From assembly GCA_031261585.1 (NCBI GenBank), contig JAISJJ010000078.1, positions 1 through 47,509 of the forward strand: 47,509 bases of DNA, given 5' to 3'. This stretch comes from Oscillospiraceae bacterium (lineage in GTDB: Bacteria; Bacillota; Clostridia; Oscillospirales; Oscillospiraceae). This document shows positions 41,632-47,509 of this stretch, in pieces (the stretch's first letter is position 1; each line of letters starts with the position of its first letter). The translations under genes were made by a program, and so were the position numbers. Below the pieces are notes generated by a model. It worked only from the letters and a program-made list of their open reading frames with translations, did no database searches and was not told where the DNA came from.

Positions 41632-42159
41632 TCATTTCTTCGCGGCATCCGTAGCCAGCACGACGATTCCACCGACCACGACGACAGCACCGATGACGGA
41701 AACGGCGGTGCTGCTCGCGACCACTCCAACCGCGACTGCGGCGGCTCCAACAACCGCCGCCGCTCCGCCAAGGAGTTTCGCGCTACCTGATTTTTTTGCA
41801 TATTGTTGGGGTGCGGATTGCTGATGCTGCCGCGCTTCAGTTTCTTCACGCTGAATCACGTCCGCGTACATGTGTCGCGTCAGATCGCGGAGCATGTTCA
41901 GTCTTTCACGCGAGAAGTTCTTTTCAAGACGGTAACGCTCTTGATCATAATACGCTTCCGTCCAGCTTTCAGCATCGGTTTTTAATTCGTCGCCGTCGTG
42001 CGTTTGATACAGATTCGGTAGTTTTTCTTCCGCGTACTTTAACATTTCGTCCTGCATATGCAGACTTGGATCAATCGGCATAAGATCGGCAAGGCGGCGG
42101 TGGACAGCTTGCATATTTCCCTCAGACACAGCCTTTACAAAGGTATCCGGTATTGCCAT
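41632..42159 (-). CDS. Small protein with two C-terminal membrane segments
   Basis: About 175 aa from the ATG at 42159, which has GGAGG ahead of it; the open frame extends to 42222 without a site. Residues 1-125 look helical and charged (PDTFVKAVSEGNMQAVHRRL, HMYADVIQREETEARQHQQ). The last 45 residues are two hydrophobic spans (LLGGAAAVVGAAAVAVGVVA and AVSVIGAVVVVGGIVVLAT) ending in DAAKK. No family is recognised. It lies 10 bp ahead of the HerA gene and 19 bp after the GTPase gene. The hydrophobic parts of this protein and of the HerA protein may bring the complex to the membrane. Confidence 0.75.
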   Translation of the reverse strand: MAIPDTFVKAVSEGNMQAVHRRLADLMPIDPSLHMQDEMLKYAEEKLPNLYQTHDGDELKTDAESWTEAYYDQERYRLEKNFSRERLNMLRDLTRHMYADVIQREETEARQHQQSAPQQYAKKSGSAKLLGGAAAVVGAAAVAVGVVASSTAVSVIGAVVVVGGIVVLATDAAKK

Positions 42160-42178
42160 GGTTATTTCCTCCGATGTT

Positions 42179-44479
42179 TTATATTTCGAGAATGCTTGCC
42201 ACATCCTCTTGCAGTTTCTCAAGATCCTTCTGCAATTTCGCGTTGCTCTCGATTTTTGATTGCAAGAATTCGTCCTGTTTTGACTTTTCGTCCAACTCTT
42301 GCATCTTTTGAATCAACCTTTCGTTTAGCTGCTTGAACTTTGCCTTAAACGCTGCAATCGTGTTTGCTGCGTTGGCTTTTGCTTGTTCTTGCGCTGATTT
42401 GCAATATTCTTCAATATTGGCTCTAACCCCGTTGATTACTTGGTCGGCGTATTTCTTCCACTCAACATATTCTTCGGTGCGAAAGCGGGTTTCAATCTTA
42501 TCGATTTTCCAAGGCTTAAAGATATTGAAAAACCCTTTGAAGCCGTCCCGCTCTGGATTTTTAATTTTACCGTTTGCAAACCGCTCCGATTTTGTTTCTG
42601 ACTTTGTATAGCTCCGGAGGGTATTGTCGGCAGTCATTTCCGCGCCTAACAAAACGAATGGGTCGAATTGCAATGCGCCTACTTCGTCGTTTGATATTAT
42701 TTTTTCAACACTCTTCTTGTAATCCGCCAAGAATGTATCAGCATCCCCTCGTAGTCCTTCGTTCAACAGATTTGACAAGTTCCACCTCAGGTTGTTCACC
42801 GTTTTTTCAAACGCATTTTCCCATTCTTTCGCTATAGATTGCGCCTCTCCGGGCAACAACCTACTCTCTCGATGTTTGTTGCTATACTCACGAACCGCCG
42901 TTGCGTATTCGGTTTCAAGTTGATTAATTCGCTCATTGATTTTACTTAATATATCATCTACTTTCCCGTCTAAACGGGCTTCGTATTTCCTTCCTTGCTC
43001 ACCGCTCTCAATCTCAGCTTGTATCTTGCCAGTCGCCGCAATAACCGCTTCGCGCGTCTCGCTGTCTGTCATTACATCGTGCTCAAGTTGATTGTACTTC
43101 TCCGTACAGTCAAAACTCTCTTGCAGTTTCTTCGCAACCTCGCTGATGCGAATTGCCTTGGCGTACTTCTCCATATACTCACGGATTGCGGCTTCGAGCG
43201 ACGGAACGCCGCTGTAAATCAACGCCTGTTCATCAAGATTGCCACTTTCTTCCGCTTTGCGTAATCTAGCCTCAAGCACCTTGCGCTCTGCCGCTGAGAT
43301 ATGCGAATTCACGCGGTCAACAGGTACGTTGAGGTGTAATTCGGGTATCTTTTTCATCGTATTTGCTGTGGCGCGGACAATCGAATCCGGCTCGAGACCT
43401 TGCCGTGACGAAAGCGCAACTTCAGCAGATACGGGATATATACGCGCGTCGTTGATATCGTATTCTTTCAGCGTTGTTACGTTTTTTTGCAGCATCGGTC
43501 CCACGCGCCCGGGGTCTTTGTAATAATTATCAACCTTGTTGACAACAAACAAAAACCGATCACGCGACATTTTCCCCTTTGCGTTCATTGCTTCCGCGAT
43601 GTCATCTAACAAAAACTTCTCCGAATCCACGCCGTTTTGGGTCGCGTCAAGAACGAAGATAATCAGCGATTGCGATTCGGAATCAAGTTCCCGCATCGTC
43701 CTCTCCCTGTGGTTCTCGTCGCGGCTGTTGTTTGGTCCCGGCGTGTCCACGAGAACGAACTTCATACCATTCGCGTCAACAAACGGTATGTCGCCTTCAA
43801 CGACAATGTTTGTGATATGCTCATCGCTGTTTAGCCTTTTCATTGTTTCGGGCGATAAGTTTTTGATGGTTTCGTGTGGTTCATCGTTGTCGCCGGAAAA
43901 GGTATACGCTGTGAACCCTGCACCGTCCGTGTCGCGAATACGCGTGACTATGGCGGTGCACGCCTCGTTTTGGGACGGCATCAGCTTTTGCCCGAGCAAC
44001 GCGTTGATAAGCGTGGATTTGCCCGCGCTCATCGTCGCGATTACGTGCGCCTCGAAGTCTTTGTCGAACGCGCTTCTTGTCATCTCTTCAAAACCGTCAA
44101 GAGTGTCAACACCGAGTTTTTTCGACCTCTCAAAAATGTCGTTCAGCCGCAGGATTTTATCCTCCGGATTCGCGCCCTGAATATGAGTGGGAGGCAGGGG
44201 AAAAAGCTTCGTATCCGCTCCCGCCACCGCGCGAACGTCCTCATAGTCAAGCGTTGTGCCGTGGAATTCAAGCTCGTAAACATCGTCGTTTCCGGTTTCA
44301 TGAATCCATTTAGGCAAATGATCAATCCATTCCTGAATCCGTTTCCCGTTGAGATGACCGCTGCTCAAATTGCCGTCTTTCGGCTCCCCTGTTCCGTCAA
44401 AAAGCACAGTTGTTTCAAGGGTATACGGGTTGTACTTAATGCTCACTTTGCCCATACTCGCTGTGGTTTCCTTACTCAT
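42179..44479 (-). CDS. Dynamin-like GTPase (large)
   Basis: 766 aa. An N-terminal domain of about 130 residues precedes a dynamin-type GTPase domain: P-loop ATMSAGKSTLINALLG near 146-160, switch region ACTAIVTRI, G3 VDTPGPNNS and G4 VVNKVD. From about residue 430 to the end it is a long, charged helical stalk with probable coiled coil at the end (LNERLIQKMQELDEKS). Bacterial dynamin-like proteins bind and remodel membranes, and several act in phage defence. Its ATG overlaps the upstream GTPase gene by four bases, which indicates that the two GTPases are made together and probably form a heteromer. Confidence 0.88.
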   Translation of the reverse strand: MSKETTASMGKVSIKYNPYTLETTVLFDGTGEPKDGNLSSGHLNGKRIQEWIDHLPKWIHETGNDDVYELEFHGTTLDYEDVRAVAGADTKLFPLPPTHIQGANPEDKILRLNDIFERSKKLGVDTLDGFEEMTRSAFDKDFEAHVIATMSAGKSTLINALLGQKLMPSQNEACTAIVTRIRDTDGAGFTAYTFSGDNDEPHETIKNLSPETMKRLNSDEHITNIVVEGDIPFVDANGMKFVLVDTPGPNNSRDENHRERTMRELDSESQSLIIFVLDATQNGVDSEKFLLDDIAEAMNAKGKMSRDRFLFVVNKVDNYYKDPGRVGPMLQKNVTTLKEYDINDARIYPVSAEVALSSRQGLEPDSIVRATANTMKKIPELHLNVPVDRVNSHISAAERKVLEARLRKAEESGNLDEQALIYSGVPSLEAAIREYMEKYAKAIRISEVAKKLQESFDCTEKYNQLEHDVMTDSETREAVIAATGKIQAEIESGEQGRKYEARLDGKVDDILSKINERINQLETEYATAVREYSNKHRESRLLPGEAQSIAKEWENAFEKTVNNLRWNLSNLLNEGLRGDADTFLADYKKSVEKIISNDEVGALQFDPFVLLGAEMTADNTLRSYTKSETKSERFANGKIKNPERDGFKGFFNIFKPWKIDKIETRFRTEEYVEWKKYADQVINGVRANIEEYCKSAQEQAKANAANTIAAFKAKFKQLNERLIQKMQELDEKSKQDEFLQSKIESNAKLQKDLEKLQEDVASILEI

Positions 44480-45726
44480 CTCTGAAGTCCCTCCGATATC
44501 TGTAAAATTGTTTGTTCGAGTCCCGCTAATCCGCTTTGCAGGTATAAAGGCGGCTTATCGGGTACTGTTTCGTGTGGATAGTATACTGAGAGGTCTAACT
44601 CCGGTGTCCCGAACGCCTCTATATACGCGTCATAAAAAACGGATTCAATCTCGCTCAGGGGGACGTTGTTGTAATCTTTTTTCGCGAGCCGTCCGACCGT
44701 TGCGGATACGGGGCAGATTAACGGTTCCGCTATACCGTACTCGATCAGCCGATCGCGCAATCTGTCAATACTCCCGCACACGGAATCGTCTTCATTAAAC
44801 GTGTCCAATTTGTTCAGAACGAACACGATGCTCACATTTGGCGGCTTTTTCGCTAAGACGTAACGCAAGTGCGCGTCGTCGTCAGTAACGCCGATTTGTG
44901 TCGCACTTATTATGTAAAGCAACAAATCGTACTGCCCCGCCGCGATTGTGGTTCGCGTAATATCACGATGCGCGGGGTATCGCGCGGAGTTTACCCCGGG
45001 CGTATCTATAAGACATAATCTGCTACCGACGAGCGATTCAGAGAAAAGCGCGGAGCTATCACCGTCACGATACACAACCCCGTCTCTAAATGGCTTGTTG
45101 CAAACCGTCTGGGTGCGGTCGGTACACACTTCATTGCGCGCCGCGAACACGTCGTCGCCGAAAAGTGTGTTGATCAGCGTGGACTTTCCTGCGCTCATCG
45201 TCGCGGTCACCAGTATGTGCGTAAGTGGCAGCTCTGTGAACCGTGAGTTTTGCCGCCAACAGCCGATTAGATGTTTCGCGGACATAAACTTTCCGTCATG
45301 CGATGCCGTATTATACAGTAAATCAATGAGTTTCAACACGTCTTTGCGATGTTTCTTGCGCAGCAGCGGCAAGATGAAGTCTGTAACTGTGCGCCCGTTT
45401 TGTTCGTTTCCATACGCTACGAGGAATAGCACATCGAAAATCAGCAGATGTCGAAAGGTTGTAATCCGAAAAGTACGAAACGAGAATCTATCGGCAGTCA
45501 GATTGCGAATATTGATTGCCAACTCGGATTCGCTTAATTCGCGGGCTTCAAGAACTCCAAAATACTCGGCGTATGCGGCGGCGGACGCGTCCGACCATGT
45601 GTTGCCGTGAGCAAACATATTTACCAGCGTTTTCAGAATGCTTATGTAATCGGACTTTGCGATGTCCGTCGCGTTAAGCATCGGGTGCCCGATCAGCGGC
45701 AGAGATAAAAACTCGTTATCAAGCAT
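44476..45726 (-). CDS. Dynamin-family GTPase (small partner)
   Basis: 416 aa. Residues 1-165 are an unnamed, Leu-rich helical domain that may be TerB-like in character (LLYNTASHDGKFMSAKHLIG). The GTPase domain follows: VTATMSAGKSTLINTLFG near 168-185, G3 LIDTPGVNS near 240 and G4 VLNKLD near 305. It lacks the long helical stalk of its partner. It follows the WYL gene by 42 bp, with GGAGAAG ahead of the ATG, and overlaps the larger GTPase gene by four bases. Paired dynamin-like genes recall the LeoA/LeoBC (Eleos) arrangement. Confidence 0.86.
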   Translation of the reverse strand: MLDNEFLSLPLIGHPMLNATDIAKSDYISILKTLVNMFAHGNTWSDASAAAYAEYFGVLEARELSESELAINIRNLTADRFSFRTFRITTFRHLLIFDVLFLVAYGNEQNGRTVTDFILPLLRKKHRKDVLKLIDLLYNTASHDGKFMSAKHLIGCWRQNSRFTELPLTHILVTATMSAGKSTLINTLFGDDVFAARNEVCTDRTQTVCNKPFRDGVVYRDGDSSALFSESLVGSRLCLIDTPGVNSARYPAHRDITRTTIAAGQYDLLLYIISATQIGVTDDDAHLRYVLAKKPPNVSIVFVLNKLDTFNEDDSVCGSIDRLRDRLIEYGIAEPLICPVSATVGRLAKKDYNNVPLSEIESVFYDAYIEAFGTPELDLSVYYPHETVPDKPPLYLQSGLAGLEQTILQISEGLQR

Positions 45727-45768
45727 CGTAATAATTCTTCTCCGTGTTTTTTGAGCCGTTTCTGCCTG

Positions 45769-46668
45769 TCACCGCACGACCTCCGCCCAGTCGCCCTGAC
45801 TTCGCAGCCACATATCAATCCCGCTGCCGTACACCTCTGCTGACACCAGTACCGCGCCGTCGCGCTCACCTATCGCGTGCGCGGTGGGCAGTCTGTCCCA
45901 CACCGCCTCGATGTTCGGTCCGCGATACACGAACTGCGCCGTTCGCAACGCGCCCGAATACATGAACTGCACGCGTTTGCGGAATTCCGCTTCGCTGAAT
46001 CTGTCCGCATACGGTACGGAAAACCGCTCGTCCGTGTCCATGAGCTTCTCGATTCTGTCCGCGCGAAACACGGTGTACGAGTCCTTTTCGCCGCCGACGA
46101 TGTACGCGATGAGGTAAAAATAGAACTCCGAGAACAGGATTCCGACAGGCTCGACCGTGTGCTCACGCCGCACCCCGTCCTGACGCGCGTAAATTATCCG
46201 CGCCGTTTTCTGCTCCGCAATGAGCTGCCCCATGTCCCACAGCAGCCCGATCAGCGGCTTGCCGTGCGCGAGCGGCAGATAATACACGCACTCGTTGTCG
46301 ATAAGCCGCCGAACGCGGAGCCGCGCCTCGCTCGGCGTGTGACGCAGCAGCTTGCCGACGATTGTTTCAAATTCCGATTTGTTGAACGCACGGCTCTCTG
46401 TCAAAATTTTGCACAGCGCGAAAATCTCGCGGGCGTCAAAATCGTCGCTCGGGCGCGACAGCAGGTATACGTCGCGTTTGCGGTCATACCGCAACTCACC
46501 GCCGCCCGTCGCGTCGAGATACAGTCGTAAACTCGCGATGTCGCGCTGCACGGTCTTTGGCGTGACGCCGAAATCCGAGACGAGCGCGTCACGACGCAGC
46601 ACTTCGCCGCGTTCCAGCATCTCGCGCATTTTGAGCAGGCGATAGCTCTTGTCGGACTTGTAATCCAT
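45769..46668 (-). CDS. WYL-domain transcriptional regulator
   Basis: About 299 aa from the ATG at 46668, with AGGTGA-like sequence upstream; the open frame to 46833 covers its promoter and is not used. The N-terminus is a DeoR/HTH_11-like winged helix (DALVSDFGVTPKTVQRDIAS). The middle is the WYL domain (TARIIYARQDGVRREHTVEP, GILFSEFYFYLIAYI) and the C-terminus is a WCX-like module. WYL regulators such as BrxR and CapW control defence operons, often by sensing nucleic-acid ligands. It is the first gene of the GTPase-HerA operon, so it is the likely repressor of that operon. Confidence 0.88.
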   Translation of the reverse strand: MDYKSDKSYRLLKMREMLERGEVLRRDALVSDFGVTPKTVQRDIASLRLYLDATGGGELRYDRKRDVYLLSRPSDDFDAREIFALCKILTESRAFNKSEFETIVGKLLRHTPSEARLRVRRLIDNECVYYLPLAHGKPLIGLLWDMGQLIAEQKTARIIYARQDGVRREHTVEPVGILFSEFYFYLIAYIVGGEKDSYTVFRADRIEKLMDTDERFSVPYADRFSEAEFRKRVQFMYSGALRTAQFVYRGPNIEAVWDRLPTAHAIGERDGAVLVSAEVYGSGIDMWLRSQGDWAEVVR

Positions 46669-46766
46669 GCGGTTCACCTGCCTGTAAAGTCGTTTGACTG
46701 ATGATAACACAAGCACATGGACAGAATGTGGGGTTGCGTAAAAAACAGATGCAATAATTTTTTCGC

Positions 46767-46817
46767 CGTTGTCAAAAAAGTACACCTTTTTGACCACCTT
46801 ATTTTTTATTGACAACG
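46767..46817 (-). promoter_or_regulatory. Inverted repeat in the WYL leader, candidate operator
   Basis: CGTTGTCAA (46767-46775) and its exact reverse complement TTGACAACG (46809-46817) lie between the promoter and the WYL start codon. A dimeric regulator bound here would block the operon. Confidence 0.5.
46787..46803 (+). repeat. 17-bp direct repeat, left copy
   Basis: TTTTTGACCACCTTATT is repeated exactly at 46923-46939, 136 bp away. Both copies are preceded by GTAC or GTGTAC. The pair flanks the operon promoter, and the right copy overlaps the 3' end of the recombinase gene. Confidence 0.7.
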
Positions 46818-46831
46818 TGGCTATTTTGAAC

Positions 46832-46860
46832 ATTATACACGAAGTTTTGCCCTAATGCAA
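46832..46860 (-). promoter_or_regulatory. Promoter of the WYL-dynamin-HerA operon
   Basis: Minus strand: TTGCAT (46855-46860, three of six), a 17-base spacer and TATAAT (46832-46837, perfect). The weak -35 fits a controlled promoter. Confidence 0.6.
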
Positions 46861-46922
46861 GACTTTTATCGACCTGATTTGACAAAACCCACAAAAGCGT
46901 TCAACGGTCTGAATGGTGTACT

Positions 46923-46939
46923 TTTTTGACCACCTTATT
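46923..46939 (+). repeat. 17-bp direct repeat, right copy
   Basis: Exact copy of 46787-46803. It overlaps the last codons of the serine recombinase gene, which ends at 46935, so it may be a recombination site or a second binding site. Confidence 0.7.
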
Positions 46940-47509
46940 GACCGTTTTCTATCCACGACTTGAACGTGTTCCGACTCACGCCGAGCAACGCGCCCGCTTT
47001 ATTCAGCGACATCTCGCCGAGCTTGTACCGCGCAAGCACGTCCGCGAACTCCGACGGCGGGACTTTCTGCGGTCTGCCGAGCTTTGCCCCGCGCGCTTTC
47101 GCGGACGCGATGCCCTCCGCTTGCCGCTGACGTATGCCGTCGCGCTCGTTCTGCGCGACATAGCAGAGTATTTGCAGCACTAAATCCGCTACGAAGCGCC
47201 CGGTCAAGTCCCGACCGCGCTCACGCGTGTCAAGCAGCGGAATATCAATAACCACGATGTCCGCACCGCGCTCTCGTGTGATGACGCGCCATTGCTCCTG
47301 AATTTCCTCGTAATTGCGTCCGAGTCTGTCGATGCTCTTTACTACGAGTACCGCGCCCGATTTCAATCGCCGTAGCAACCGCTGATACTCCGTGCGCTGA
47401 AAATCCTTGCCGGATTGTTTGTCTGTGAATATGTTGCGCTCCGGCACTCCGAACTCGCGCATTGCGTCAAGCTGCCTGTCCGCGTTTTGGTCTGCGCTTG
47501 ACACACGCA
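46935..47509 (-). CDS. Serine recombinase (resolvase/invertase family), start beyond the window
   Basis: The visible part is about 190 aa and runs in frame to the right edge. The codons at the edge read VSSADQNADRQL, which is the catalytic-serine motif of resolvases, so an apparent start at 47504 is really the Val of that motif and the true start lies outside. It has VVKSIDRLGRNYEEI and the E-helix region YVAQNERDGIRQRQAEGIA. A C-terminal helix-turn-helix follows (SLNKAGALLGVSRNTFKSWI). Such enzymes resolve, invert or integrate DNA. It supports the view that the right part of the window is mobile DNA. Confidence 0.9.
   Translation of the reverse strand, partial: RVSSADQNADRQLDAMREFGVPERNIFTDKQSGKDFQRTEYQRLLRRLKSGAVLVVKSIDRLGRNYEEIQEQWRVITRERGADIVVIDIPLLDTRERGRDLTGRFVADLVLQILCYVAQNERDGIRQRQAEGIASAKARGAKLGRPQKVPPSEFADVLARYKLGEMSLNKAGALLGVSRNTFKSWIENGQ

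Noticed and set aside
47504-47504. Start codon of the serine recombinase at 47504
   Set aside because: The GTG there encodes the Val next to the catalytic serine of the conserved resolvase motif, so the gene must begin outside the window.

Overview
The window looks like part of the chromosome of an uncultured, fairly GC-rich Firmicute of class Clostridia. The reasons are secreted cohesin, dockerin and S-layer-homology (SLH) proteins, strong Shine-Dalgarno sequences, sigma-A-type promoters with 17-bp spacers, and families such as PiT-DUF47, WYL and DUF3791/DUF3990. No rRNA or intact tRNA gene is visible, so a finer placement is not supported.

Region 1 (777-23126, all on the minus strand) is a block of nine secreted surface-protein genes. 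Two SLH proteins sit at its ends: one with a cohesin-like domain (777-2963) and one with a Ser-rich stalk (21294-23126). Between them lie seven proteins ending in type-I-like dockerins. Five of these also carry cohesin-like modules, and others carry GLUG repeats, beta-helices, Ig-like domains or a purple-acid-phosphatase-type enzyme. There is no glycoside hydrolase, so this looks like a non-cellulolytic cohesin-dockerin assembly on the S-layer that could form chains. One member is cut by an in-frame TAG that separates its cohesin/GLUG part from its dockerin.

Region 2 (about 23.2-35.8 kb) is ordinary chromosome with many short palindromic repeats between genes. It holds a Phd/ParE-type toxin-antitoxin pair, an excisionase-type HTH regulator with a PBP-like domain, an XRE regulator, a MarR regulator with a His/Cys-rich tail and a clear operator, a PiT phosphate transporter with its DUF47 partner, amtB-PII, and a P-type Ca2+-type ATPase.

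Region 3 (about 35.84 kb to the right edge) looks like an integrated accessory element. It starts at a stretch resembling a tRNA 3' end, followed by three 11-bp iterons. It carries a DUF3791/DUF3990 locus with a small third gene, and a decayed relative of that third gene. Next comes a compact minus-strand operon: WYL regulator, dynamin-like GTPase, larger dynamin-like GTPase, small membrane protein, HerA/DUF87 ATPase, HNH-like nuclease/toxin and small immunity-like protein. A serine recombinase runs off the right end. The WYL-dynamin-HerA-nuclease operon is the best candidate for an undescribed defence or conflict system; the cohesin-dockerin-SLH cluster is the second. All functional statements are read from sequence motifs; no database search was possible.
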